Assembly (NCBI GenBank): GCA_940671915.1
Contig: CALNVZ010003434.1
Coordinates: forward strand, 3,132,719-3,196,718
DNA from: Paracentrotus lividus
Lineage: Eukaryota; Echinodermata; Echinoidea; Camarodonta; Echinidae
Direction of reading: 5' to 3'
DNA length: 64,000 nucleotides
In this document: one piece after another, positions 1 to 12,059 of the stretch
Numbering within the stretch: the first letter of the stretch is position 1
Layout: each line of letters opens with the position of its first letter
The notes under the pieces: model-generated
Databases searched by the model: none
What the model saw: only the letters and a program-made list of their open reading frames with translations
What the model was told of the DNA's origin: nothing
Translations under genes and position numbers: made by a program

Positions 1-2280
1 ACCCACCCACACTTTCCTTTTGACAAAGATATTTGAGTATCCATGTTGTTTGATCTTCTTCACTGCACTTTAAGCAAATTTAAGCGAGACAAATTTGTAG
101 ATTTGTTCTCCTTTGTGTTCGGTGTGGACTGAAGTGCTTGAGTTTAATGAAGTTATAACAAACATAGGGAAGGTGTGTTATAAGAGGTTGAGAAAGACAC
201 CTTGAAAAAATCTTTGAAGGAAAAGCACTTCACATACTTTGTTACTAATCGCCCACAAGGAGAATATAAATATGTAATTTTCTTACTCTATTCCTATGTC
301 ATGTTCTTCTTCATTTCCTAGAGCTTCTTAAGTTCTCTTCTTCTTTTTTTTGTGTGTGTTTGTTTTCTCAGTTATTTTTTTTCACCACCGTTTATAATCT
401 TTAAACGTTTATCTCTTCCTTTTCTTCTTGTATATAGTCTCTTTCTATAGGTGTCCTATTTTCCTCCATATTTCGTTTATATCTGTCTAATATTCTATTC
501 TCTATTTCGTTATTTTTTACTCTTTTATTATTCTTTTCTCACAAAATCTCAGCCACATCTTATTGATTGTCTACTCGTTTTATACAGCCAGTTTTACCAC
601 CCCCCTTTGTTATCTTCTTTTCACAATCTCCACTCTCAAATTTTCTTTTCTAGTTCATTCTTCTCTCATTTTTCTCGTCTTCGTATTCCCCTTCTTTTTC
701 CTCTATTCACATTAATCCATTTCTTTCATCTTCGAATCACGCCTTCCGTCATCTCCTCAAACTATGAAGAGCTCTTGCAAAACAACTCTATAAGATGTAC
801 ATTCGTAACCATAGCAACGTGTCTGACGTCAGTCCCATTCTCAAGTTTATTTTGGTGTTATCATACCAATACAGTCAAAATATGCAATCACCCCAAACAA
901 CTTCCAATTTCTCAAGATCAAATAAAGTCGCCATCCTGCATTTGTAATGTAGTTCTTGGAATATCTAAGGGAGAGTGAGGAGAGAGCTGAAGAAGGGGGT
1001 GATTATACATAAAGGCTTACAAATAAACACTCTCTTTGGGAGTATTTTTGAGATGACGAACTGACGAATACCTAAGATTAAAGAAAGCAAATTTGGATAT
1101 ACAATTTTTGCTTTATAGATTGGCCAGATTTAAGTTTTGTATATGAAGACTATGGTTCAAGATTCCACTGACTTTTCATTTAAACGATAAGAAAGGATAA
1201 ACAAAGTTTATTTCTAACAGAGTACAATGACAACAAAATATGATAGTAGGCCAATGGCAACAATGCTCAAAGATGAGTGGCATTATATCGACTAATTGCA
1301 CTGCATTTGAAACTATCTTTTAAGTTTGAATCATAATATTGGCCGCTGATAAAATAATTCTCTTTTCCCGGAAACTTTCATCAGGCACGTAAACTTCTCT
1401 TCAGGATATGTTTTCAAAAATAGAAATGTGCTTCAAATTATCGTTTTGGTCGAAATAAGCAAAAATGAAAGAAACTTCATTCCATTCCGAGGTTTTTTTT
1501 TTCCTGTAAAAAAAAAATAGAAATTTAAAAAAAATTAAAAAAGTTGGTAGGGTTGAAACCCCGGATAAAAGTTAAATGAATAAATAAATGCAATATAGTT
1601 TTGACGGGCACATTTTTTTTCATTATTTTTTTAATATCATTTATTAACAAATTGGTCAAGTCCCTAAATGCTAAATCCATTTTTTTTTCTTCAGAGTTTT
1701 TATTTACGAGGATTATACAAGTGTTTCCAAATGTTTCCAAGAGTTTTTAATTCTGCATAATTAATACAAAATGAATTTACACACGGAAGAGCTATTGTAT
1801 TAATAACGTCATAACTCGTCTATGAATATAAGTTCATACGCCCACGAAGGGGGGGGTGTCAGCAATACCAATATATCCTAAAGTGTTTCATGTCAAGCGA
1901 CGTAACGGATCACTATAATGGCATAGTAAGCATTCTTGACGGACGAGATCATTTTAGAAGTGACAGTTGGCTGTCGTTTTCCATTCCAAACTTAAATTTA
2001 GACGTGTCAATTGAAACCATATGCGTCTCCTTAGCCAGTCCTCGAAGTATACCCAGGTTTACGAACGTCTTTATGACAGATTCTATGGAGAGCCAGAAGG
2101 GCAGTTTACTCGACGTTAAATATATGAAGTAACGCCCTTCTTGCCCTAAACAAAATCATACATCTATCCTCATCTGCGGAATCAAACTTCATCACTGCTA
2201 AACATAAAAACAGGCGTAAACATAGCCTAAAGTGAGCATATATATTTTTTTCATTTCATGTTCATTAATTATATACTGTA
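1..2280. other. AT-rich non-coding stretch
   Basis: I see no supported gene here. Positions 270-740 are strongly T/C-rich, and the 175-residue frame across them is a low-complexity translation without domain features. An 80-residue open frame at 1890-2132 has ordinary composition, but it has no recognisable motif or splice context, so it is not called. Short poly-A and poly-T runs occur near 1490-1690. Confidence 0.6.
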
Positions 2281-2282
2281 GA

Positions 2283-2337
2283 TATATAATCATGGAGATA
2301 CTTGTAAACTAGTAAACTAGTATCTCCATGATATAAT
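2283..2337. repeat. Short perfect hairpin
   Basis: An inverted repeat has arms reading ATCATGGAGATACT and AGTATCTCCATGAT around a 15-20-base AT-rich loop that itself holds two copies of GTAAACTAGTA-like sequence. It could be a very small MITE or a cruciform-forming sequence. No target-site duplication was identified. Confidence 0.7.
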
Positions 2338-2490
2338 ATAAGCTCCATACATTCAAGCACCACTTTTGAGGGGGTACGCCGTCAGGTCCAAGGACCGCGG
2401 AGATAGGGGTAGGGGTTTTAGCTTGAACTTTTTCCAAAATTTTATATAGACAGGTACTTTATCGTGAAAATGACTATTAGATTGGGGTCT

Positions 2491-2706
2491 TCCAACGAGG
2501 CCGAGCGCCCACGAGGCCGAGGGTCCACGAGACCGATTATTTTCCCACGAGGCCGAGCAGTATATTGCAAAATACAATATAATCGGCCTCGTGTCGTGGA
2601 CCCTCGGACTCGTGGGCCCTAGGGCTCGTGGACCCTCGGTCCCGTGGGCACTCGGCCTCGTGGGAAAAATACTCGGACTCGTGGACCCTGGGACTCGTGG
2701 ACCCTC
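2491..2706. repeat. Inverted GC-rich 16-bp minisatellite
   Basis: The left arm (about 2491-2560) carries four units of CACGAGGCCGAG plus a spacer. The right arm (about 2582-2706) carries roughly eight units of the reverse complement (CTCGGACTCGTGG), separated mostly by ACC or GCC. A 20-base AT-rich spacer (near 2561-2581) lies between the arms, so the region can fold into a large hairpin. The arms are far richer in GC than the surroundings. The spurious open frames across it read as repeated RGP-SW-like peptides, which is the tandem array translated. Confidence 0.75.
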
Positions 2707-3698
2707 CCTTTATTTTTAAGCATGATCAGCCCGTTCCAAATTTCTGCTCCCCCATCATTATCCAAAAAGCTGCGCGGCCCCTTCAATTCAGCTTTAAAAA
2801 AAAATAATCAAGTTATGTTATTTCTATTCTAGAGTTAGAGTTGGAGTTCGTTATACATTGGCCGAGTTGATGATACCAAAATATAACTTTACGATGTATT
2901 TTCACAGCAGTATAGTACCTGACAGATTATACATGCACCGTATACAGAGGAGATCCGGAACCGTGTTTTCATCAGAATTTAAAATTGTTTGCAAAAAGTT
3001 AAATGATCTCTTTGTCCGTGCAAAACTCGATTAGGCAGAACGACATCACTCAAAAATATCCTTTCAAATTCCTACATGTCATTGAATTCAAAACACAATA
3101 GACATGATAGACAATACCAAACATGAATAGATCGAGAAGAAAGAAACCTATTCAAATAATTTTGACACTTTGGTGAATTTTGTGTGAAAAGCTTTTACAT
3201 TGGCCCACAGTTTTCTGAACAAAATACACATTGCTAAACATTACAAAGCTGTGAATAAAAATCCATATTTATACAATTACTTGAACAATCGTTGTTTGAT
3301 AAATCATTAGTGACAAGATCATAAATTATTTTGCCAACCATGACGGTTCACATGGTTTATATCTGACAAGCCTAGGAATGAATTGAAATGAGTTTACATA
3401 CCTCATGATAAAGGAGGTTCAGAAGAACAACTGACATGGACAAATTTGCAAGTTTTAAAATCAAATGATGGGTTATAACTTTATTGTAAATATTTTACTT
3501 ACAGATAAATATGATGGTTATGCTTATTTTACACTGTTACGCGACAGTACTTCATATACCTTTTATAAAGGTTCGAAATGAGCAATATAGAACTTTAAGT
3601 CAAGAAACTGGAAATACAACTCACTTGTTGCGACGTTTTGCCAATTAACAATTGGCTTCCTCGGGCGAATGACGATCCCGTTGGAAGACAGGCCTTTA
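2707..3698. other. Unique non-coding DNA
   Basis: No gene, RNA or clear repeat was recognised. The only structure noted is a small palindrome, GCCAATTAACAATTGGC, near 3640-3656, just upstream of the mariner-like insertion. Confidence 0.5.
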
Positions 3699-3700
3699 TA

Positions 3701-4368
3701 CAGTGCGTCCCAAAAAGAACTATACACTTTTGAAATGGCTACCAAATAAAAAATATAAGATTCGTGGATAAAAGGTTTGTATGTATAAGACTCATATCCT
3801 CAACTATCATTATGACACCAAAAATTCCGAAAATAAGGCATGCTTCAGTGAGTAATGCCCACTTTTGTAAAGGATGCAAAAATTAGCCTGCGCAGGAATT
3901 CACTATTCATTTTGCACCTGGTTATGGAACGCCATGAATGAGTAAAAAATAACGATGGAATAAATCAGCCAACAGAGTCAAAGATAAACCAAAAGTCAGA
4001 AAAACAATTAATATTATGCAAAAATGTTTTGTTTCACCGTTCGTTTTCATATCATTGATTTATGCTTTGACTTCAATTTATTTTTGTCTTTGTTGGCCGA
4101 TCGATTCCATCATTAAGTTTGACTCCTCCATGGCGTTCCATAACCAGGTACAAAATGAATAGTGAATTCCTGCGCAGGCTAATTTTTATGTCCCTTACAA
4201 AAGTGGGCATTACTCACTGAGGCATGGGTTATTTTCGATTTGTTTTGGTGTCATAATGATAGTTGAGGATATGAGCCTTATATACATATAAATCTTTCCC
4301 CCAAGAATCATATATTTTTCTATTTGCTAGCTATTTAAAAAGTGTATAGTTCTTTTTGGGACGCACTG
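3701..4368. mobile_element. Palindromic Tc1/mariner-like MITE
   Basis: The element starts CAGTGCGTCCCAAAAAGAAC and ends with the inverse, GTTCTTTTTGGGACGCACTG. TA dinucleotides flank both ends (3699-3700 and 4369-4370), which is the target duplication of the Tc1/mariner superfamily. The inverted repeats extend inward through nearly the whole element: the arm containing GGCATGCTTCAGTGAGTAAT is mirrored near 4200-4230, leaving a centre around 3960-4100. There is no transposase frame, so it is a non-autonomous foldback copy of 668 bp. The same family forms the outer ends of the larger nested structures at 45395-51590 and 57051-62729. Confidence 0.85.
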
Positions 4369-4539
4369 TAGAGTCTGAGATTGTGCAAAGCGCACTGGAT
4401 CACGACTGGATGAATGAGAACAATTTACATCGGTCGAAATGAGCCCATCCTGAATCCAGTGGGGCACGGAATGTCTGCCGAATGTCTGCCGAATTGACCC
4501 AGAAAGGGTATAGTTTTTTTACCCGGTTTTATCATTTTA

Positions 4540-5170
4540 TCTATTGAATCGATAAACACCATTTAGTCTCATTCCCAATCGGTCTATACTAAGTCTGTGT
4601 GCTGTCGATATGGTTTAATAATCAATTTGCTTATTTATCACTTGGTCTAACGACAATTTAGCCTATGGGCCATAATCGTCATTTGACATCTCCATTCTCC
4701 AAATTTTATTGTCCGAAACAAAGATGACCGGATATTTGTTTTGCCCCTTTTTTCGTGGGCCCGGCAGCCGCTGAGCAGCGCCAGAAGGACGTTGCTCTAT
4801 CCCCCTCTTGTTGAACGCCAAACAGGGAAGCAGCAACTACCAATTTTTAACGTCTATTGGTATGACGTGGTCGGGATTCGAACCCACGACCTCCCGATTA
4901 TGAGGCGGACGCTCTATACACTGCGCCAACACATCGGTTTTTATAATGCTCATTTATACAGTATAATTATCAGTTGAACTGATCTACTTTGACTCATTCT
5001 TCCATACATGGACATTAGACCAAACGGGATATTGGACTAATTAGTAGCTAGACCAAATGGAACTAGGATGCATGAAGACTAAATGGGAATGAATGTGAAC
5101 AAAGCGATATTGGACCAATTGGATATCCAATATTATGACGAAGGGTTAACCTTGTAGACTAAATGGCAGC
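4540..5170. repeat. Inverted arrays of degenerate TAGACCAAATGG units
   Basis: The left part (about 4540-4700) contains diverged copies of TTTGGTCTAAT-like units on the plus strand. The right part (about 5005-5170) has the reverse orientation (TAGACCAAACGG, TAGACCAAATGG, TAGACTAAATGG). A SINE lies in the centre, apparently inserted into the spacer. The same arrangement without a SINE occurs at 26285-26700. Confidence 0.6.
4743..4938 (-). mobile_element. tRNA-derived SINE with tRNA-Met-like head
   Basis: On the minus strand, 4938-4863 reads as a tRNA-like head. It has an A-box-like stretch (TGGCGCAGTGTATAGAGC), an anticodon loop CTCATAA giving CAT (Met), and a perfect B box GGTTCGAATCC (plus-strand 4874-4884). 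Continuous non-tRNA sequence follows down to a short A/G-rich tail near 4743, which is the structure of a tRNA-derived SINE rather than a free tRNA gene. The anticodon stem is imperfect (C/T opposition at its base), which also argues against a functional tRNA. The two boxes would form the internal RNA polymerase III promoter. Confidence 0.75.
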
Positions 5171-5219
5171 AAGCCTTGATATCAGTGAAATTGCTTACTT
5201 AAAGAAAAGCAAAAGCAAA

Positions 5220-5222
<3 letters not shown>

Positions 5223-5264
<42 letters not shown>
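5223..5264. repeat. Poly-A tract after AAAAGC repeats
   Basis: About 40 consecutive A residues follow several AAAAGC repeats. A lysine-rich open frame across this tract is an artefact of it. It could be the tail of a plus-strand retroposed copy, but no recognisable body was found upstream. Confidence 0.85.
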
Positions 5265-5266
<2 letters not shown>

Positions 5267-6648
5267 CACACAAAACAAAACAAAAATAAATAGTGTCAGT
5301 GGCCAGATATCTGGCGATCAACCAAAAAGACAATCGGTTTTTATCAATCTATTCTATTGTCATGTTTGTTTATCCTCAATAAACGGATGAGTTATTTAAT
5401 TGCTTTTCTTTTCAGTTTCACGCAAACGCAATTTTCAGGAACGCGTGACGAAAGATGCACACGCCCGAAATAATACACTCAGGGAAAAAAAATAAAATAC
5501 AATAGATCTTCTGACAGATGCCATCATAAATACATTTAATCTGATAATGGATTACTATAGAGATAATCCTCGCGTGATGTCAGTTAAAGCAGGTATGTTC
5601 AATTAAATCCAAAACGGAAATATACAAGTAGCACTGATCTATTTCTATAAATAAAGTGGAAGAGGGGCGGCGGGGGGGGGGTGCGGGCATGTTCAGAATT
5701 TTCGTTCGGTATTATGGGAAAGTCATTGCCCTACCATTTGTGATCAACACACCTTCTACATGTTCTATGCTTACCATACAACAGTCTTACCTGGACGGTA
5801 TATGACACCGTAATTAATAAATTTGTGTTATTTCTACTCCAGTGCTGTTGGTCTGAAGTCAATCTACTGAAATTATAATATAGAACATCACATCGGCAAT
5901 GTTGCAAGTCTATACTCAAACATTAAATCATGACTCAGAAAAAAACAAACATTGACTGTTGTTGTGATCGTGTACCTTAAACATACTTAACTACTTGCAT
6001 TCATAGTCCACTTAATGTGAATAAATTGTAGAATGATTCTGTTTCGTCAAATGCAATCCATAGACATTTACATAACTATAAACATATGTGTTTGTTGAAG
6101 TGGTGTTAGAGGTGGTATGGTCGAGAACATAAATCATATGTGACTGACTGACCGATAGATAGACATGTATAGAATGCTTCATCACGATATCAGGAATCTT
6201 TTCATTGAAGCATTTTGACATGCCTTCAGACATTGTCAAAATAATCAGATGAATAGGACACTTTAAAAGAACTCAATATCATTATCATTGGTAAGTGTTT
6301 AATAACCAATCGATTTCATAGTCGTTTTCGTCAAACCGTCGGGAGATGAAATATTCAGAGATTCATAAAATCTAGAAATAAACCTAAACGTTCGGATCAA
6401 TATCTAGGGAGAACAAGATTTTGTCTTCGTAGTGGAGTAGATAGAATCAAGACCATCAAACTAGACATGAATGTCAATGACCGGGACTATGTATGCAGAA
6501 ACGTCTCTAGTAGTACGTTAAGAAGAGAGCTAAAAACCTTTTAATCATCCATCATACTAGAATTAAATAGATCCCATACAATTTAGCCAGCCCAGGTGCA
6601 TAAATTCCCCTGTCTCTCAAGTTTACCCACAGTAAACGATTATGATAT
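5265..6648. other. Non-coding unique DNA
   Basis: No gene was recognised. A short G run interrupted by C occurs near 5660-5690. Open frames of 60-75 codons here have no domain features. Confidence 0.5.
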
Positions 6649-9141
6649 CAGGGCCGGCGGAGCGTTTTCAAAAGTGACGGGGCACAAGTTTTAGAAAAAT
6701 TCATGCGAACATATGAGGCCCGAATAATAAGGAATTTTTACGTGGGGGGGGGGGGGGTTCCGAAATGTGAAAAAGTGCACCTTTGCTTTTTAATGAGCAG
6801 ATCATATTCAAGCGCGAAGTCAGGGTCAGTATAATGAACTTTTTAGAGAAATTTCCGAGCGCGTACGTAGCGCGAGCCAAAAAATTTTGGCTTATAATTA
6901 CCTGAAGGTAGTGTATCTCTCTACACATTTGATAATTGTCATCCCATCTGAGACACATTTGCGAGCGCGTACCGCGAGCCGAAAATTTTGGCTTATAATT
7001 ACCTGAAGTAGTGTATTCTGTACATAATTGTCATCCCATCTGAGACACATTTACGAGCGCGTAGCGCGAGCCGAAAATTTTGGCTATAATTACATGAAGG
7101 TAGCGAATTCTGTACACATTTTGATAATTGTCATCCCATCTGAGACACATTTGCGAGCGCGTAGCGCGAGCCGAAAATTTGGCTTATAATTACCTGAAGG
7201 TAGTGTATTCTGTACATAATTGTCATCCATCTGAGACACATTTACGAGCGCGTAGCGCGAGCCGAAAATTTTGGCTATAATTACATGAAGGTAGCGAATT
7301 CTGTACACATTTTGATAATTGTCATCCCATCTGAGACACATTGCGAGGCGCGTAGCGCGAGCCGAAATTTTGGCTATAATTACCTGAGGTAGTGTATTCT
7401 GTACATAATTGTCATCCATCTGAGACACATTACGAGCGCATAGCGCGAGCCGAAAATTTTGGCTTATAATTACATGAAGGTAGCGAATTCTGTACACATT
7501 TTGATAATTGTCATCCATCTGAACACATTTTGGCGAGCGCGTAGCGCGAGCCGAAATTTTGGCTTAAAATTACCTGAAGGTATTGTGATTCTGTACATAA
7601 TTGTCATCCAACTTGAGACACATTTTGCGAGCGCGTAGCGCGAGCCGAAAATTTTGGCTTATAATTACATGAAGGTAGTGAATTCTGTACACATTTTGAT
7701 AATTGTCATCCCATCGGAGACACATTTGCGAGCGCGAAGCGCGAGGTGAAATTTTTGGCTTACAACGATGCAAAGGCCGTAATTTTACGCACGTTTCCCC
7801 CTCTACTCTATGTATTTTGTTTGAATTCTTTTACTAGATAACGATCACCTTCATTTTAATAACAATAAATTGCGAACGCGAGGCAGAAAAAATACATAAC
7901 ATTACTTGTTTGGGATGCCAGGATTACTCAATGTAGCTTTTTGTTTAGAAAACTTTGAGAGTGTGAAGCGCGAGCCGAAAATTTGTGTTCTAACGGACCG
8001 AAGGTATAGTGTATTCTAGACATAATTTGAAAATTTACATCCCATCACTTCACTTTACAATGTCAGGAGTCAGTCTTTCTGAGAGAAATTTGAGCAGACC
8101 ATATTCGAGCGAGAAGTGAGGGGTCATGCAGCCTAGTATAATAAACTTTTCTAGAGAAATTTGCAAGCGCGAGCGCGAGCCGAAATTTTGGCTTATACTG
8201 ACCTGAGGTTGAAGGTGGTGTGTTCTCGACACATTTTGAAAATTGTTATACCGTCTAAGAGAAATTTGCGACGCGCGAGCCGAAAATTTGATCATAATTA
8301 ATTGAAGGTAGTGTATTCTAAATTTGTAAAATTTTGAAATTGACATCCACCACTTCACTTTGCGACGTCAGGAAATTAGTCTTTCTGAGAGGAATTTGCG
8401 AGCGCGAAGCGCGAGCTGAAAATTTTGGTTACGCACATTTCCCCCTTTAGGCCTACTCTTATGTATTTTTGTTTGAATTCTGTTACTAGCTGGGTAACGA
8501 TTTTAACAAAAATAAATTGCGAGCGCGAAACGCGAGCAGAAAACATTATTTGGGATGCCAGGGATCAGTAATGAGCTTTTTAAAAAAAAGTTTGCGAGCG
8601 CGAGCCGAAAAAATTGACTTATAATTAACTGAAGGTAGTGTACTCTAGATTTTAAAATTAGATTAACATCCATCACTTCACTTTGTGACGTCAGGAATCG
8701 GTCTTCTGAGAGGAATTTGCGAGCGCGAAGCGCGAGCTGAAAATTTTGGCTTATGACACCGTATATTTTACGTACATTTTCCATCTTATTCTTTTGTTTG
8801 AATTCTTCTATGGGTCAAGATCACCTCAATTATAACAAAAATAAATTGCGAGGGCCAAATGCGAGTAGAAAATTTACATAACTTTACTAATATGGGACAC
8901 ATAAGGGATCAGTCAATGTGCCTTATTGAGAGAACCTTGCGAGCGCGATGCACGAGCAGGAAAAAAAATGGCTTCCAATGAACCCGAAGGTAATGTATTT
9001 TAAACACATTTTGCCTCTCCTTCCCGTTCTTCTTCTTCCTTTTTTTCCCTTTTTTTCCCCTTAGAAAATATTAAAATTTTTGGCAAAAAAGTGGGGGGGG
9101 GGGGCCCGGCCCCCCCAGGCCCCCCGTCTCCGCCGGCCCTG
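6649..9141. mobile_element. Satellite-filled DNA transposon, copy 1 (5-bp TSD)
   Basis: The element begins CAGGGCCGGCGGAG and ends with its exact inverse, CTCCGCCGGCCCTG (9128-9141). It is flanked by a 5-bp direct duplication, GATAT (6644-6648 and 9142-9146). Inside there is no transposase. From left to right it holds a G run (about 6744-6757), an array of ~100-bp units with the GC core GAGCGCGTAGCGCGAGC next to GAAAATTTTGGCT (to about 7770), longer degenerate units with GAGCGCGAAGCGCGAGC (to about 8990), a T/C-rich stretch, and G and C runs before the right end. CAGGG ends suggest the hAT superfamily; a 5-bp duplication is unusual for classical hAT (8 bp) but fits hAT5-type groups. That assignment is inference. 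Confidence 0.85.
6850..7770. repeat. Dimeric higher-order satellite inside the transposon
   Basis: About nine units of roughly 90-105 bp alternate between two forms. One has GTAGTGTATTCTGTACATAA and lacks CATTTTGA. The other has GTAGCGAATTCTGTACACAT followed by TTTGATAATTGTCATC. The alternation gives four dimers of about 190 bp between about 6998 and 7755. Each unit carries the near-palindromic GC core GAGCGCGTAGCGCGAGC. Units differ mostly by one-base gaps. Confidence 0.8.
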
Positions 9142-9613
9142 GATATAGCAATTCAACGACCAGTTAAAAAGAGAAGATTCAAAATATTGTGAGGCATGGC
9201 GTATTAAAAGCATTGTACTTGATACGAGGCGAAGTATCATAATGATTTATGATGCTCCGATGTTATCATAATTGCTAAGCAAACGATATCTTGAGACTAC
9301 AGTCAATGTTTGAGCTAATATTAAGAACGCAAACCGAAGGGGACCCCAAGGAGCTATTTTTGGCGCCAAAACAATGTTGGTTGCGCGGGTATTTAGGTTA
9401 ACAGTGTATCACGGGCTAAAACTTTATGTTGGGCTTTGGAATGTCTTTTGGGACTGTAGGGTAAATGGATTTGAAACTTGGCACACTTCTTATTGTTATA
9501 AGATAAGAATATGCAGCTTACCAGTACCATTACTACTCTAATGGAAGTGGAATCTTATTCCTATGAAAATAATAAAACGCTGATGCATAATGACATGAAG
9601 TCTATCTTTTGTT

Positions 9614-9676
9614 AAGCGCTTCGAAACAAATACGTATAAGAAGCGCAATACAAATTTAACAATTATTATTTTATTA
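9614..9676 (+). repeat. Possible LINE/SINE 3' tail with ATT repeat
   Basis: AAGCGCTTCGAAAC is followed by AGAAGCGCAATACAAAT and an ATT-rich tail. Paired GCGC hairpin arms followed by an ATT microsatellite resemble the 3' ends of L2/CR1-related LINEs and their SINE parasites. No coding part was found. Unique DNA flanks it between 9147 and 9767. Confidence 0.4.
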
Positions 9677-9774
9677 TCAAGTCTAGCTCTTTCGGAAGAA
9701 AAAATAGACAATAATCTAACCCTTCTCCATTCAACGTAAACCTGTTGGACTCCAGCATGCTTTGGTTCTTATAC

Positions 9775-10406
9775 TAGGGTTGGGCGAATCTCAATTTTTT
9801 TTTTCAAACAAGTTGTTTCTATAGTAAAATTTGACGTAGAAACTGAAAATGACAATTATTTTTGCATACGATGACGTCTTACGTCGCTAAAGCGCAAAAA
9901 ACCAAAATGGCCGCCAAAATGGCGTATTATGCCCAATTATCACACTTTTTATACGTATAAACCACTTTTATTGCGTTTTTATATGGCTTTTGGGTGTCAG
10001 GGAACCCAACATGATTAATCCAACATGATTAATCCTACCAAAGTTGACTGTTAGTGTAGTTTGGTAGTTAGTTTCAGTCAATGTCGAGCAAAAATCACCT
10101 CATATCAAAATCACTAAATAACACCTATAGCACATATACTAGGGACATTAGGTCATGATAAAATTGTCAGATTTGAGCTTTTAGACCATCAAAATCCATA
10201 AAGAAACAAAATAAAACCGGTTTATACCTATAAAGTGTGTGATGAATGGGCAAAATACACTATTTTGGTTTTTTGCACTTTAGCGACGTCAGACGTCATC
10301 GTACACAAAAATAATTGTCATTTTTGGATTCTACATCTAATTTGACTATAGAAACAACTTGTTTGAAATAACTTTTCAGAAAAAAGTAATTATTTGCCCA
10401 ACCCTA
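9775..10406. mobile_element. hAT-like foldback MITE
   Basis: Terminal inverted repeats begin TAGGGTTGGGC and end GCCCAACCCTA. They continue inward for well over 100 bp (for example CAAACAAGTTGTTTCTATAG mirrored near 10340-10360, and ACGTCGCTAAAGCGCAAAAA mirrored near 10270-10290). A 7-bp direct repeat, CTTATAC, flanks it (9768-9774 and 10407-10413), which could be an 8-bp duplication with one mismatch. TAGGG ends and a 7-8-bp duplication fit the hAT superfamily. No transposase is present. Confidence 0.85.
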
Positions 10407-10413
10407 CTTATAC

Positions 10414-12055
10414 AGGTATTATAATGACTGTGGGACAGCCATGGTACTTCGTGTCATTATTATATTTCATATCAAAATTTCATCATAAACCCTTCATAAA
10501 TTAAAATAGTAAAATGGCAGACACTTGCTTGTATTTTATATTACACCTGCCACAGCTCTTAGACTGCTGGTTCTCAAAGTAAACAGTTGAATTGATATCA
10601 ACAATATAAAGACTAAGTATTCTCATATAAAATGAAATCAAACAGTTCGTTGATGATTGTTTAAATAGAAGATATGAGCCAATGCCCTCCAATGAATACA
10701 TCCTAATAAATACTCTGAGAGGAAGTCAACCGATAAGCTGAGCAAATATCATCTAAACACTATAGACCCATTTCCCTTAAATATTGCTTGGGTGTACTTC
10801 AATAATCAAAAATCAAACATGAGAATTCCTAAACGCCACCATGATTATTGGCTTTGTCTGACATATAGATCTTATCAAGATTTTCATTTTGTGCTGTCGA
10901 ATATTATGTGACAGTTGGTGTATTGGCAATAAGTGCCACCGTAAAAAAAGGAGAATAAGCCTATACTTTTTTTAAAAAAAAACCAATGTAACATTTAAAT
11001 TCTTGTAATGGCGTAGACATCTCTCTTTCACCAATTTTTATGACAAATGAGATTGAGAAAGAAAGGGGGGGGGGCAAAGAAAGAAGGAAAAAAAAAATGA
11101 ATAATTTATCCTATTCCCGAAAACATATTTGTGTTGATGAAATATCTTTTCCTACTTTCTTATTCAGCTGCACCTCAGTCATGCAAGTGATATTTCGCGT
11201 CCCTTCCCCATATCATCAGTAATTTATGCTACCACAAGAATTACATTCCAATGAAATAAAAATAAAATTTTACTCGTGATAATATTATGTTAAGTAAGTA
11301 AAACCACGGAGTTTGAAATATACATTTTGTGGTTATAATTCCATGGTTATAACATAGTTTGAAAAGAAAAGTTGATAAAAATGGGCTTTAATAGATATTA
11401 ATGAATCACAAATCGATGAAAACTCCAGACCTCACACATTGCTCGGCTAATATACAGTTGCCAGGTAGCAAAGTCTTTATGTTGTGATGTAGATCCAAAA
11501 GATTATGACATACTCGACCAGATTTTATACTATTTACTCTCCGAACTGGCATGTCATCAAGAAACTTTGACTTCAGTCACACAGACAAATGGATCGACAA
11601 ATTATTGGCTATTCGAGGGTAATGTAAGAACACAAAACTCAGAACTCAGAAAGGAGCGAAATATCGCTCTGGAAAGGTGTTAAATAAGGATCAACCATTA
11701 TCGAGTGAAAAGGGAAAGAAGAGTAATATACACTCGGGGGAAAAGTTTATTGTCATCCCCAGAGTCGTGAATCAGAATCGGACCGCTATTCGTTAAATTC
11801 TTATAGAGATTCCTCTGTTATCAGGATTAAAGGCGCCCGCCAGCACAACTTACTGAACATTGATGATGCTTGTAATTACACTTATGTAGCATATGTATGG
11901 GTATACATTTATATACTGCTTACGCAAATGGAAACGAGTGGAAACGAGTGGAAATTTTAACCTGCATTATTATATCGACATTAAGCGGACAATGAGCTCC
12001 CTCTGTCAAAGAGTGAGAAGGTTGCACTAAAAACACACTCAAATGAAAATGATTT
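10414..12055. other. Unique non-coding DNA
   Basis: No gene, RNA or organised repeat was recognised. Several 60-70-codon frames are present on both strands, as expected by chance in AT-rich DNA. Confidence 0.5.
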
Positions 12056-12059
12056 ACTA

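Noticed and set aside
451..978. 175-codon frame near the left edge
   Set aside because: Low-complexity T/C-rich DNA giving a phenylalanine/serine/leucine-rich translation; no signal, domain or splice context.
1890..2132. 80-codon frame with balanced composition
   Set aside because: No recognisable domain, no clear splice sites and no start context to support it; cannot be distinguished from chance.
4863..4938. Functional tRNA-Met gene on the minus strand
   Set aside because: The anticodon stem is imperfect and the sequence continues into a non-tRNA body, so a SINE is the better explanation.
6701..8784. Several frames with repeated MDDNYQNVYRI-like peptides
   Set aside because: They read through the satellite units in varying frames; the repeats change frame with each one-base gap, so no protein is conserved.
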